Shown: in pieces, positions 35,306 to 44,919 of the stretch | How the letters are laid out: each line of letters begins with the position of its first letter | Position numbering within the stretch: the first letter of the stretch is position 1 | DNA from: Bacteroidales bacterium | GTDB taxonomy: Bacteria; Bacteroidota; Bacteroidia; Bacteroidales; UBA10428 | NCBI GenBank assembly: GCA_016934055.1 | Contig: JAFGTR010000005.1 | Location: 1-64,000, forward strand | DNA: 64,000 nucleotides | Direction: 5' to 3' | The notes under the pieces: model-generated | What the model saw: the letters and a program-made list of their open reading frames with translations, nothing else | What the model was told of the DNA's origin: nothing | Database searches by the model: none | Made by a program: the position numbers and the translations under genes

Positions 35306-36439
35306 TCACTTTTCACTTTTCACTATATTTAAAATCCTCTCATTCACCAGCTCTCCCTTATGAGTCAGGCATGTACCTTTCACAATATCATCGTTGAAAT
35401 CAAGATTAACTTCTCCTTCTTTTGTTATCATCAATTTGATAAAGCTGATCATATTGTTATTATACATACGGCTGGCATCGGCCGGTAGATCAGACGGAAA
35501 ATCTGACTTCCCGACAATGGTGACGCCATTCTCAACGACAATCTCACCATCCATTGTATACTCACAATTGCCTCCTGAAGAAGCTGCCAGGTCGATGATC
35601 ACAGATCCGCGTTTCATGGCATTAATCGTTGCCATTTTTACAAGAACGGGGGCTTTTTTCCCGGGTATTTGCGCTGTGGCAATGATCACATCCGATTTAA
35701 CCGCATGCTGATGAATGAGTTCCATCTGTTTTTCCCTGTATTCTTCTGTCTGTTCAACCGCATATCCCCCGGCTGAAGCGTCTTCTTTTGCCCCCTCCAC
35801 TTCAACAAACCTGCCGCCGAGGCTCAGCACTTCCTCTTTAACGGCCGACCTGACATCAAAAACCTCTACCACAGCGCCCAGCTTACGGGCGACTGCCAAT
35901 GCCTGAAGCCCGGCTACGCCGGCACCTAATATCAGCACCCTTGCTGGTTTTATTGTTCCTGCAGCTGTCATAAACATCGGGAAAAACTTTGTCAGCCGGG
36001 AGGCGGCTTCCAGCACAGCTTTATAGCCGGCAACGGTTGACATGGATGAAAGGACATCCATGGCCTGGGCCCGTGTAGTCCTGGGCACAAGTTCCATGCT
36101 GAATGATGTGATGCCCTTTTGCTGCAATTTTTTCACAAAAGGAATATTCTGATATGTATTAAAAAACCCCACAAGAACAGTTGACGGATCAATAGATTCA
36201 AGCTCCTTTTCAATAAAAGGATTGATCATTAACAGCAATTCAGATCCGGTAAGAATTTCCTGACGTGATATTATCAATCCACCGGCATCCTGATACTCAT
36301 TATTGGCAAAATAGGCTGCAGCACCGGCATTTTTTTCAATAAGGATATCACAATGTAATGATTTTAAGGCTTGTACACCTTCAGGGATAAGGGCAACCCT
36401 GTTCTCGGGCTTTAATTCCCGTAAAACTCCAATCTTCAT
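35306..36439 (-). CDS. pntAA: NAD(P) transhydrogenase subunit alpha, NAD-binding part
   Basis: This 377-aa protein is the soluble domain I of transhydrogenase, related to alanine dehydrogenase: MKIGVLRELKPENRVALIPE at the N-terminus, VPRTTRAQAMDVLSSMSTVA in the middle, and the Rossmann site VLILGAGVAGLQALAVARKL with the RSAVKEEV loop (about 170-205). It binds NAD(H) and passes hydride to domain III of PntB. It is the first gene of the pnt operon. The last residues, VKSEK, are encoded by agtgaaaagtgaaaag, which is the unit of the downstream repeat, so the native C-terminus may have been replaced or trimmed by repeat sequence. Confidence 0.95.
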   Translation of the reverse strand: MKIGVLRELKPENRVALIPEGVQALKSLHCDILIEKNAGAAAYFANNEYQDAGGLIISRQEILTGSELLLMINPFIEKELESIDPSTVLVGFFNTYQNIPFVKKLQQKGITSFSMELVPRTTRAQAMDVLSSMSTVAGYKAVLEAASRLTKFFPMFMTAAGTIKPARVLILGAGVAGLQALAVARKLGAVVEVFDVRSAVKEEVLSLGGRFVEVEGAKEDASAGGYAVEQTEEYREKQMELIHQHAVKSDVIIATAQIPGKKAPVLVKMATINAMKRGSVIIDLAASSGGNCEYTMDGEIVVENGVTIVGKSDFPSDLPADASRMYNNNMISFIKLMITKEGEVNLDFNDDIVKGTCLTHKGELVNERILNIVKSEK

Positions 36440-36762
36440 GAGATAATCATTTTCAGCGAGTTAACTGGGGCATCCGGAGAAGGCCCCGGAAAAATAAAAC
36501 GCAAATATAAAAATTCCAGCCGTTTATCCTAATGAAATTTGTTTTTAAAGACAAAACCATTGACAGACAGGGAAAGAAATTGACACTAAAACTATGGATA
36601 ACGTTGTTTTCATATAGTCAATAAGGCCATTGTTAAAACATTCAAAAATAACTTTAAACAAATCCTTGCATAGATTGTTATACCGGTAGTTTAATGATAT
36701 CTTACGATTGAAAAACCGATTTAAAATTTACAACTGATAAAACTGTTATTAACAATATCCTG
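36440..36762. other. divergent promoter region pntAA / sucA
   Basis: This 323-base gap lies between the divergent starts of pntAA and sucA. It is AT-rich with no repeats of the families seen elsewhere. A weak promoter-like pair for sucA is TTG at about 36664 and TAGTTTAA at about 36687. No gene or RNA was seen. Confidence 0.4.
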
Positions 36763-39576
36763 ATGGATGATTACTCATACATTGGAAATAGCGAGATCAA
36801 TTCAATCGAACAACTGTATCAACAGTATCAACAAAACCCTGATTCTCTTGACAAAAGCTGGCAACATTTTTTCAAAGGATTTGAATTTGCCCGCCTTAAC
36901 TACGACGAGCATGCTGTTCACAGCAGAAATCTCGACAAGGAATTCAAAGTATTAAATTACATTGATGCTTTTCGAAAAAGGGGTCATCTTTTTACGTTGA
37001 CCAATCCGGTCCGTGCCAGAAGAAAATATGCACCCACTCTTGATCCTGGAAATTTCGGCCTCTCAGACGATGATCTGAACATCATCTTTCATGCCGGCAC
37101 TGAAATAGGAATCGGTGATGCAACATTGTACCGGATACGTGAACATCTGATGGAAACCTATTGTGCGTCGATTGGTAGTGAATACATGCACATCAGGGCA
37201 CCGGAGAAGATACAATGGCTGAAACACCGCCTTGAATCTGCCAGAAACAAAACCATATTTTCACCGGAAGAGAAAAAAGATCTTTATACTCATCTGATAA
37301 AAGCTGTTGGCTTCGAGAACTTTCTCCACAGAAAGTTTACGGGACAAAAACGATTTTCACTGGAAGGCACCGAAACACTGATCCCTGCATTGTATCATCT
37401 CATAGAAAAAGGCTCCGAACTGGGTGTTGAGTCTTTCTTTCTGGGCATGGCACACCGTGGAAGGCTCAATGTGCTGGCTAATGTAGCAGGCAAACCATAT
37501 GAACAAATCTTTCAGGAGTTCACAGCAGAAGGATTTGAAAAAGGCATTGCACTCGGAGATGTAAAATACCATCTTGGCTACTGCAATCAAATTGTTTTGC
37601 GAAATGGTATGAAAGTCAGTGTAAATATAGCCCCGAATCCGTCGCACCTTGAAGCAGTATCGCCTGTTATCCAAGGTCTTGCACGTGCCACCATTGATCA
37701 TAGCTTCATGGGTGATTTTACAAGGGCAGTGCCTGTTCTTATCCATGGAGATGCAGCACTTGCCAGACAGGGTGTGGTATACGAGGTGTTGCAGATGTCT
37801 GAATTAAACGGCTATAAAACCGGAGGCACCATTCATATTGTGATCAACAACCAGGTAGGTTTTACCACACATTATCTCGATGCCCGGTCAAGCACATATT
37901 GCACTGATGTTGGCAAGGTTATCAAAGCCCCTGTATTCCATGTCAATGGCGATGATGTTGAAGCCCTGGTACACGCAGTAAGGATGGCTGTAGATTACCG
38001 CCAGACATTCTTTTCAGATGTCTTCATTGACGTACTGTCTTACCGGAAATATGGTCATAACGAAGGGGATGAGCCGCGTTATACGCAACCGACTTTATAT
38101 AAGGCTATAGCCCGGCACCCTAATCCGCGGGATATTTACATGAAACAAATTGTCAGTCAGGGTACCTTAACATATGATGAAGCGATACACCAACAAAAAA
38201 GTTTTGACAGCTTCCTGGAAGAAAAGTTTGAAGTTTCGAAGACCCTTGGCAAACTCAGCATACAAAGGTTTCTTTCTGAAATATGGAAGCCTTACAGGCA
38301 TGCTGACCGGCAGGATTTTAACAAGCACTTCAGGAATAACATTACAATTGAGCTGATACAATTCATTGGCAAAAAAATCAATGAACTGCCTGAGGACAGA
38401 AGATTCATCGATAAAACCCTTAAACTTGTTGAAAACAGGCGTTTAATGCTTAAAGAAGGTAAAGCCGACTGGGCATTGGCAGAATTGCTGGCATACGGAT
38501 CACTTGTTTACGAAGGACATCCTGTCAGGATCAGTGGTCAGGATGTGGTGAGGGGCACCTTTGCCCATCGTCATGCCTCACATGTTATTGAAGATACCGA
38601 TGAGACTTATACGCCCCTGAAATATATAAATGAAAAACAGGCTCCGTTCCATATATATAATTCACCACTCAATGAATACGGGGTGTTGGGTTTTGAATAC
38701 GGTTACGCATTAGGGGTTCCGCAAGGGCTGACAGTCTGGGAAGCCCAGTATGGCGATTTTTCAAACGTGGCCCAGGTTATCCTTGATCAGTATATCAGTT
38801 CGGCAGAAGAGAAATGGGGCATCATGAACGGCCTCGTTCTTTTCCTTCCCCATGGTTATGAAGGCCAGGGACCTGAGCACAGCAGCGCACGGATTGAAAG
38901 GTTCCTCATCCTGGCTGCACGCAACAACATGCAGATAGTCAATCCCACGACACCGTCCAACCTGTTTCATGTGTTGCGGCAAAGTGTGCTCAGAAACTTC
39001 AGGGTACCCCTGGTGGTATTTACACCAAAAAGCCTGTTGAGAAATCCTGAATGTATTTCGTCCCTTGAAGAACTGGCGGAAGATCACTTCAGGGAGGTGA
39101 TTGACGATTATGACGTTGATATAAATGAAGTGCGACGTCTTGTGCTTTGTTCAGGAAAAATATATTATGAATTATCGGACAGGAAAAAAAAATTCAAAGC
39201 CCGCGACATTGCGTTGGTCAGGATTGAGCAATTGCATCCGTTCCCAAAAAGTCAGGTAGACGCCATCATGAATAAATATAAAAATGTGCTTGTCACTTTA
39301 TGGGTGCAGGAAGAACCTGCGAATATGGGGCCATGGAGGCATATACTGCATGAATTTAAAGGCTATGATATCCTTCCTGTCTGCCGTCAACCCAGTGGAA
39401 GTCCAGCAAGCGGCCTGCTGAAGATACATCAGATCAGCCAGGAAGAGATTATTGAAAAAGTCTTTAAGAAATGTGTCTGTGAGCTTAAAAGACCTTATTG
39501 TGGCCTTCAATGTCGCAGCGGCAGCCAGCGTCAGGAAGTCCTGAACCAATACAGGTATTTCGGAGAGCAAGGATAA
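36763..39576 (+). CDS. sucA: 2-oxoglutarate dehydrogenase E1 component
   Basis: This 937-aa thiamine-diphosphate enzyme decarboxylates 2-oxoglutarate and transfers succinyl to the E2 lipoyl group. Its N-terminus has the short E1o motif (SYIGNSEINSIEQLYQQYQQ). Core motifs are GMAHRGRLNVLANV, GDAALARQGVVYEVLQMSEL, the ThDP site region VNGDDVEALVHAVRMAVDYR and YRKYGHNEGDEPRYTQPTLY. The transketolase-like pyrimidine domain includes NEYGVLGFEYGYALG and FLPHGYEGQGPEHSSARIER. Length is usual for OdhA/SucA. The E2 gene follows after 207 bases that contain two palindromic repeats, so they are probably one operon. E3 (lpd) is not in the window. Confidence 0.96.
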   Translation: MDDYSYIGNSEINSIEQLYQQYQQNPDSLDKSWQHFFKGFEFARLNYDEHAVHSRNLDKEFKVLNYIDAFRKRGHLFTLTNPVRARRKYAPTLDPGNFGLSDDDLNIIFHAGTEIGIGDATLYRIREHLMETYCASIGSEYMHIRAPEKIQWLKHRLESARNKTIFSPEEKKDLYTHLIKAVGFENFLHRKFTGQKRFSLEGTETLIPALYHLIEKGSELGVESFFLGMAHRGRLNVLANVAGKPYEQIFQEFTAEGFEKGIALGDVKYHLGYCNQIVLRNGMKVSVNIAPNPSHLEAVSPVIQGLARATIDHSFMGDFTRAVPVLIHGDAALARQGVVYEVLQMSELNGYKTGGTIHIVINNQVGFTTHYLDARSSTYCTDVGKVIKAPVFHVNGDDVEALVHAVRMAVDYRQTFFSDVFIDVLSYRKYGHNEGDEPRYTQPTLYKAIARHPNPRDIYMKQIVSQGTLTYDEAIHQQKSFDSFLEEKFEVSKTLGKLSIQRFLSEIWKPYRHADRQDFNKHFRNNITIELIQFIGKKINELPEDRRFIDKTLKLVENRRLMLKEGKADWALAELLAYGSLVYEGHPVRISGQDVVRGTFAHRHASHVIEDTDETYTPLKYINEKQAPFHIYNSPLNEYGVLGFEYGYALGVPQGLTVWEAQYGDFSNVAQVILDQYISSAEEKWGIMNGLVLFLPHGYEGQGPEHSSARIERFLILAARNNMQIVNPTTPSNLFHVLRQSVLRNFRVPLVVFTPKSLLRNPECISSLEELAEDHFREVIDDYDVDINEVRRLVLCSGKIYYELSDRKKKFKARDIALVRIEQLHPFPKSQVDAIMNKYKNVLVTLWVQEEPANMGPWRHILHEFKGYDILPVCRQPSGSPASGLLKIHQISQEEIIEKVFKKCVCELKRPYCGLQCRSGSQRQEVLNQYRYFGEQG

Positions 39577-39586
39577 AGAAGGTTTG

Positions 39587-39650
39587 AAGACCTGCTTGCC
39601 ATCAGGCAGGTTTGAGGGTTTGAAGACCTGCCTGCCGTCAGGCAGGTTTG
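39587..39650. repeat. two tandem cctgcctg palindromes
   Basis: Two copies of the palindrome lie within the sucA-sucB gap: cctgcttgccatcaggcagg at 39591-39610 and cctgcctgccgtcaggcagg at 39627-39646. Each is embedded in ggtttgaaga...caggtttgag, so the whole 36-base unit is duplicated. The hairpins could limit read-through or set the E1:E2 expression ratio. Confidence 0.88.
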
Positions 39651-39783
39651 AGCATGTTGGATTTATAAAATGATTGTAGAGAAAAGACAGAACTTCCAGC
39701 ATCCGACGGACCTGAAAGAGTCGATTCAGGATTAAAAATTCGAATAGTTGTTTTGAAAATATAAAAACGACAGAATACCAACC

Positions 39784-41067
39784 ATGATACTTGAAATCAA
39801 GATACCCAGTCCCGGAGAGTCAGTCACCGAAGTTGCCATAGGAAGCTGGCTGGTTGAAGACGGCGACATTGTTGAAAAAGACCAGGACGTTGCCGAGATT
39901 GAGTCCGATAAGGCAACCCTGCCGCTTATTGCCCCGGCATCAGGCAAAATCAAACTTATGTTCAAACCCGGTGAAAATATTCGGGTGGGCGATGTAGCAT
40001 GTACTATTGATACTGATTTTGCCAAAGTAAACAGAGAGAACATTAATAAAAAGTCTATCGATATACAGACCTCACAAAAAGCAGATGATCCTTCCTCCCT
40101 GAAACAAGGTAACAGGATCAGCCTTCCGTTTGATTCAAATAAAAAAATGAATGAGCCACAGGAAGACATTCAGTCACATATTAAAATCACGCCTCTTGCG
40201 CGACGTAAAATGACAGAGAATAACCTGAATGTTGATGATATCATAAAAGGACTGCGCAGAATCACCACAAATGAAATAGACCGGGTAATAAAAAGTAATC
40301 ACAACCTGAAATCTGAAGGCGGACAAACAGGATATGGAAAAAGAAATGTAAACCGCCAACCCATGTCGCCTTTACGACGAAAACTGTCAAAAAGACTTGT
40401 AGCGGTTAAGAATGAAACTGCCATGCTAACCACGTTCAATGAAGTTGACATGAGTGCCATGCTCGAAATACGCAGAAGATACCAACAGTCGTTTCAGGAA
40501 AGACACGGGATAAAACTCGGGCTCATGTCATTCTTCGCCAGGGCCTCAGCACAAGCCCTGTTGCAGTTTCCATTGATAAATTCAGCACTTGAGGAGGATG
40601 AAATCATCACCCCTTCCTTTGTTGATCTGGGTATTGCTGTTCAGACTGAAAAAGGATTGATGGTACCGGTTATTCGGAACGCCGAATCTATGTCAATTCC
40701 GGAGTTGGAAAAGCACATCGCTGAGCTGGCCCGGAAGGCAAGGAGCAAACAGATCACAATAGAAGAAATGACGGGGGGCACTTTTACGATTACCAACGGA
40801 GGCGTTTTTGGCTCAATGCTGTCAACACCTATTTTAAATCCTCCGCAATCGGCTATACTCGGCATGCATAACATCGTTGAAAGACCGGTTGCCATCCGTG
40901 GACAAGTGGAAATACGACCGGTTATGTATGTTGCCCTGTCATATGACCACAGAATCATAGACGGCTCAAGTTCAGTGCAGTTCCTCGTGAGAATCAAGGA
41001 ATTGATTGAAACGCCACTCAAAATGCTGTCACTGAATGACCCGGAGAAAGATTTGCTGCAACTGTGA
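39784..41067 (+). CDS. sucB: 2-oxoglutarate dehydrogenase E2 (dihydrolipoyl succinyltransferase)
   Basis: This 427-aa E2 has an N-terminal lipoyl domain with Lys43 in EIESDKATL, a peripheral-subunit (E3-binding) domain at about residues 131-170 ([20 protein letters not shown]), and a C-terminal acyltransferase domain. The catalytic motif SYDHRIIDG places His389 and Asp393. [20 protein letters not shown] is typical of succinyltransferases rather than acetyltransferases. It sits 207 bases downstream of sucA, so the pair forms the E1-E2 part of the complex that makes succinyl-CoA. Assembly needs an E3 encoded elsewhere. Confidence 0.95.
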   Translation: MILEIKIPSPGESVTEVAIGSWLVEDGDIVEKDQDVAEIESDKATLPLIAPASGKIKLMFKPGENIRVGDVACTIDTDFAKVNRENINKKSIDIQTSQKADDPSSLKQGNRISLPFDSNKKMNEPQEDIQSHIKITPLARRKMTENNLNVDDIIKGLRRITTNEIDRVIKSNHNLKSEGGQTGYGKRNVNRQPMSPLRRKLSKRLVAVKNETAMLTTFNEVDMSAMLEIRRRYQQSFQERHGIKLGLMSFFARASAQALLQFPLINSALEEDEIITPSFVDLGIAVQTEKGLMVPVIRNAESMSIPELEKHIAELARKARSKQITIEEMTGGTFTITNGGVFGSMLSTPILNPPQSAILGMHNIVERPVAIRGQVEIRPVMYVALSYDHRIIDGSSSVQFLVRIKELIETPLKMLSLNDPEKDLLQL

Positions 41068-41133
41068 ACATAACCGACCGACTGAAATATTATATAATTC
41101 AATTTTCCGGTTATAAATTTTTCATACAATTAA

Positions 41134-41192
41134 GAACCAAGAATTTTGATCTTCCTTCTTTGATCTTCCTTCTTTGATCTTCCTTCTTTATA
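41134..41192. repeat. short tttgatcttcc tract
   Basis: After sucB, aagaaccaagaattttgatcttcc and three units of tttgatcttccttc lie at about 41132-41190. They belong to the same families as the composite tracts elsewhere, but the units are few and the orientation is mixed. The rest of the 259-base gap holds nothing recognisable. Confidence 0.75.
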
Positions 41193-41326
41193 AACTATGG
41201 ATAAGCTAAGCAGGATAGTCCCCTGACGCTTCTGCCGATATGCATCATAAAATCAACTATATTTGTCATATCTGCATTTAAAGAGAATCTGTTCATTGAA
41301 TAGTGTTAACATTATAAAACCATCTT

Positions 41327-42103
41327 ATGAAACAGGTATCCATCCTTGACGCCAATCCTGAAACAATATCCTTATATGGAGTATGTGGCTATAAAAACAG
41401 CAAAACACCCGGATTTAATGAGAAAATAGGCTGGCTTAAAGAAAGGTATAAAGAAGGTCTGAAGACAAAAATCATTTATTCCGAAGAACATGGATCCCAG
41501 GGTATGATAGAATATCTGCCCGGAGAACACTGTTGGAGGCCTGTTGAAGCGACAGGTTATATGTTTATTCATTGTCTTTTCGTAGGCTTCAAAAAGGAAT
41601 ATAAAGGCAGGGGATTTGCCACGCAATTGGTTGAAGCTTGTGAAAAGGATGCCCGGGACCAAAAAAAATACGGCGTCGCTGTTGTTACCCGCAAGGGCCC
41701 TTTTATGGTGGATAACATGCTATTCATAAAAAGAGGATATGAGGTGGCTGATAGAGCCGGTTCTGATTTCGAATTGCTTGTAAAAAAGTTCAATGATAAG
41801 GCACCAATGCCAAAATTCAGAAATAATCAACATTTATTATCAGATAAATATGCCGATGGATTAATACTGATAAGGGCTGATCAATGTCCGTATACAGTTA
41901 AGAATATCAATGAGATCCGGGAAGCTGCCGCGAAGGAATTCGGTCTGAAACCCAGGATTATTACCTGGCAAAGTGCTGCAGAAGCACAAGGCAGTCCGGT
42001 GATATTCGGAACATTCGGACTATTATACAATGGCAGAGTCATTGCTGAACATCCGATAAGCAAAACAAGATTTGTCAATATTATGAAAACGCTTATAGGA
42101 TGA
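41327..42103 (+). CDS. GNAT acetyltransferase with YoaP-like C-terminal domain
   Basis: This 258-aa protein has a GNAT acetyl-CoA-binding fold in residues 1-150, with FIHCLFVGFKKEYKGRGFAT giving the Q/R-x-x-G-x-G/A-like pyrophosphate loop (KGRGFATQL). The C-terminal ~80 residues (LILIRADQCPYTVKNINEIR, FGTFGLLYNGRVIAEHPISK) match the YoaP-like domain, which has a thioredoxin-like look with a single Cys in DQCPY. Homologues of this layout are widespread but uncharacterised; the acetyl acceptor is unknown. It is a single gene, 29 bases upstream of the gamma-glutamyltransferase gene, with which it may be co-transcribed. Confidence 0.85.
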   Translation: MKQVSILDANPETISLYGVCGYKNSKTPGFNEKIGWLKERYKEGLKTKIIYSEEHGSQGMIEYLPGEHCWRPVEATGYMFIHCLFVGFKKEYKGRGFATQLVEACEKDARDQKKYGVAVVTRKGPFMVDNMLFIKRGYEVADRAGSDFELLVKKFNDKAPMPKFRNNQHLLSDKYADGLILIRADQCPYTVKNINEIREAAAKEFGLKPRIITWQSAAEAQGSPVIFGTFGLLYNGRVIAEHPISKTRFVNIMKTLIG

Positions 42104-42132
42104 TATAATTTTAATGCAAACAGTTACAGATT

Positions 42133-43824
42133 ATGAATCGTTCAATTATTGGTCTCTTCATTTACCTGTTGTTCTTCCAGAATGTATTATGCCAGGACCG
42201 GATCACAGGTGCTTTATTCTCAACCCGTTCTGAGGTGATTGCACAGAATGGCATGGCAGCCACAAGCCATCCGCTGGCCACGCAGGTCGCAGTTGATATT
42301 CTGAAAAGTGGTGGCTCAGCTGTTGACGCAGCCATCGCAGCTAATGCCATGCTGGGTCTGGTTGAACCGACCGGTTGTGGTATCGGTGGAGATCTTTTTG
42401 CCATTGTATGGGATTCAAAAACCAGGAGGCTATACGGGCTGAATGCATCCGGTCGCTCTCCGCAATCACTCTCACTTCAATATTTTACTGATCACAATAT
42501 ATCCAGGATACCTTCTCACGGACCTCTTTCAGTGTCTGTTCCGGGTTGTGTCGACGGCTGGTTTGAGTTGCATAAAAAATTCGGCAAAAAGTCCATGCAT
42601 GAGTTGTTGGAACCTGCCATCCGGTATTGCAGGGAAGGATTCCCCGTTACTGAGCTTATAGCTTATTATATGGCCAGAAATGCAAGGATTTTAAAAGACT
42701 ATCCCGGCTTTACAGATACATACATGCCAGGCGGGCAACCGCCCCAAAAAGGAGAAATATTCCGGAATCCTGCTCTGGCTGCCACACTTGAGATCATTGC
42801 ATCAGCAGGTCGTGATGCCTTCTATAAAGGGCAAATAGCCAAGATCATTGCTGAAACGGTTGAAAGTCAGGGTGGATTCTTAAGCCTGGAAGATTTATCA
42901 AATCATGTATCAGAGTGGGTAGAACCATTATCTGTCAACTACCGCGGGTATGATATCTGGGAATTGCCACCGAACGGACAGGGCGTTGCCGTCCTGCAAA
43001 TGCTGAACATACTTGAAGGATATGACCTGGCATCACCCGGATACAACAATGCCGATTATTTGCATTTGTTTGTTGAGGCAAAAAAGCTGGTATTCGAAGA
43101 CCGGGCACAATATTATGCTGACCCGGATTTCTCATCTATACCGTTAAACCGTCTTTTAAGCAAAGAATATGCAGCAGAACGCAGACAGCTGATTGATCGG
43201 GACAGAGCCGGAACTGCACATGATGCAGGGATCAATATACCACCAAGTACCATTTACCTCACGACTGCGGATCATGAAGGGAATATGGTATCGCTGATAC
43301 AGAGTAATTACAGGGGTATGGGTTCTGGTGTAATGCCAAAAGGGCTGGGTTTTGTTCTCCAGGATCGTGGAGAACTCTTTTCTATAAAATCAGGTCATGC
43401 CAATATCTATGCTCCCGGGAAAAGACCTTTTCATACTATCATACCCGGATTTATAACCAAAGACGGTAGTCCATGGGTAAGCTTCGGGGTAATGGGCGGT
43501 GACATGCAGCCGCAGGGCCATGTGCAGATTATTGTCAATCTTATTGATTTCGGCATGAATCTGCAGGAAGCAGGTGATGCTGCACGGGTAAGGCATGAAG
43601 GAAGTTCGGAACCTACAGGTGAAAAAAAGCAAGGCTCCGGCACCGTGCTTGCAGAATCGGGCATACCATATGAAACCGTCAGGGATCTCCTCCGAAGAGG
43701 CCACAGGGTGAGTTATAACCTCGACGGCTTTGGCGGATATCAGGCCATTATGTGGGATGAGAAGAATAAGGTTTATTATGGCGCTTCCGAGTCACGAAAA
43801 GACGGTCAGGCATCCGGGTACTGA
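42133..43824 (+). CDS. ggt: gamma-glutamyltransferase family protein
   Basis: This 563-aa Ntn-hydrolase precursor has a signal peptide (LFIYLLFFQNVLCQ). Early family motifs are NGMAATSHPLATQVAVDILK, GGSAVDAAIAANAMLGLVEP and GCGIGGDLFAIVWD. The autocatalytic cleavage site should be just before Thr373 in PPSTIYLTTADHEGNMVSL, followed by the oxyanion/substrate loop YRGMGSGVMPKGLGFVLQDRG. It would cleave gamma-glutamyl compounds such as glutathione, or transfer the glutamyl group, in the periplasm. Some relatives are cephalosporin or capreomycin acylase-like or act on other gamma-glutamyl amides, so the exact substrate is open. Confidence 0.92.
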   Translation: MNRSIIGLFIYLLFFQNVLCQDRITGALFSTRSEVIAQNGMAATSHPLATQVAVDILKSGGSAVDAAIAANAMLGLVEPTGCGIGGDLFAIVWDSKTRRLYGLNASGRSPQSLSLQYFTDHNISRIPSHGPLSVSVPGCVDGWFELHKKFGKKSMHELLEPAIRYCREGFPVTELIAYYMARNARILKDYPGFTDTYMPGGQPPQKGEIFRNPALAATLEIIASAGRDAFYKGQIAKIIAETVESQGGFLSLEDLSNHVSEWVEPLSVNYRGYDIWELPPNGQGVAVLQMLNILEGYDLASPGYNNADYLHLFVEAKKLVFEDRAQYYADPDFSSIPLNRLLSKEYAAERRQLIDRDRAGTAHDAGINIPPSTIYLTTADHEGNMVSLIQSNYRGMGSGVMPKGLGFVLQDRGELFSIKSGHANIYAPGKRPFHTIIPGFITKDGSPWVSFGVMGGDMQPQGHVQIIVNLIDFGMNLQEAGDAARVRHEGSSEPTGEKKQGSGTVLAESGIPYETVRDLLRRGHRVSYNLDGFGGYQAIMWDEKNKVYYGASESRKDGQASGY

Positions 43825-43849
43825 TGTCTGAACTATTATAATATAACTG

Positions 43850-44560
43850 CTAACCGTAAATTTCAGCAAATGCTCTTACAGGGAATGAACCCAGCCCTTT
43901 TATCTTAGGCGGGACGCAATAGAAGCGAAACCCCTCTGCCGGCAGCAAGGATAAATTGCACAAATGTTCGATGATGGGAATTCCTGCCATCAGCAGTGTG
44001 GATTGAACAGGCCTTATGCGAACGCGTGTGTCATCGATATTAAAGGTATCGATCCCTACAAGCCTGGCTTTTTTCCCGGCCAGCATTTTTGCGGCCGCTT
44101 CCGTAAGAAACGGATGTCCCTGTCGGTATTGTTCGGTCTGCCAATAGATATCCCATCCTGTATAAATAAGTACAGCCTTCCCTTCAATATTCAGATCCTC
44201 AAAGAAACTTTCATCGATAGCGATGGTACTATTTACCGGAGCTTCTACCAGAATACCATCGAGACCGGTGAGGGTCCCAAGCGCCATTTCAGAAAGGTCC
44301 GCTCCCTCGGGGTAACGATGAAATGGTACGTCAATGGAAGTTCCTGTATTTGAGGCTATTTCTATAATGCCGATATGAAATTCAGTGCCCTCTTCATAGT
44401 TCTTTTTAGATTCTTCACGTGAAAGGAAATCCCTTATAACGGGGGCCGGAATACCCTGATAAGTGTTCATGCCATGGGCAATGGTGTGACTGAGATCGAT
44501 AATCTTTGCCTTGTTCATACAATTGAGATTTGACATATTATGGCTATTAGGTTGATACAT
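43850..44560 (-). CDS. cyclase-family protein with altered metal motif
   Basis: This 236-aa protein belongs to the cyclase/kynurenine-formamidase-like family (PF04199): KIIDLSHTIAHGMNTYQG at the N-terminus, then the metal-binding region, then LIYTGWDIYW and ARLVGIDTFNIDDT. The family metal motif HxGTHxDxPxHF appears as N71-T-G-T-S75-x-D77-x-P-x-H81, so two of the usual His ligands are Asn and Ser while Asp77 and His81 are kept. Metal binding may be changed or lost, or the protein belongs to a variant subfamily. Starts at 44560, 44536 or 44518 are possible; the conserved part begins at the last. Substrate unknown. It is convergent with ggt. Confidence 0.85.
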   Translation of the reverse strand: MYQPNSHNMSNLNCMNKAKIIDLSHTIAHGMNTYQGIPAPVIRDFLSREESKKNYEEGTEFHIGIIEIASNTGTSIDVPFHRYPEGADLSEMALGTLTGLDGILVEAPVNSTIAIDESFFEDLNIEGKAVLIYTGWDIYWQTEQYRQGHPFLTEAAAKMLAGKKARLVGIDTFNIDDTRVRIRPVQSTLLMAGIPIIEHLCNLSLLPAEGFRFYCVPPKIKGLGSFPVRAFAEIYG

Positions 44561-44565
44561 TGATT

Positions 44566-44890
44566 ATTTGGTGATTTGGTGACCTGCCTGCGCTGCCGCT
44601 ACGGCAGGCAGGTTTGCTGATTTGTTATTATGTGAATTTTTTAATTTGTTAATCTGCTAATCTGTTAATCTGTCAACATGTTGAAGCTGTTGTGATTGAT
44701 ATGGTTGTTATGATTGTTATGATTGTTATGATTGTTATGATTGTTATGATTGTTATGATTGTTATGATTGTTATGGTTGTTATGATTGTTATGGTTGTTA
44801 TGATTGTTATGATTGTTATGATTGTTATATTCTTGATCTTTGATCTTTGATCTTTGATCTTTAATCTTTCTTCTTGGTTCTTGGTTCATA
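44566..44890. repeat. composite repeat tract with gattgttat array
   Basis: This gap holds gatttggtg units, palindrome acctgcctgcgctgccgcta...caggcaggt (44582-44613), aatctgctaatctgttaat units, an array of about fifteen copies of the 9-mer gattgttat/ggttgttat (44689-44828), tctttgatc units (about 44835-44865) and ttcttggttcttgg (about 44870-44886). Read from the Mut7-C stop codon (44920) outward, the order is that of the other tracts. A 78-codon reading frame through it, made of Asn-Asn-His repeats, is not considered a gene. Confidence 0.92.
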
Positions 44891-44919
44891 TAAAATGACA
44901 ATCCCCACCACTGTTATAC

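Noticed and set aside
44665..44901. 78-codon minus-strand frame of Asn-Asn-His repeats
   Set aside because: It is the in-frame translation of a 9-base microsatellite within a composite repeat, with no family features.
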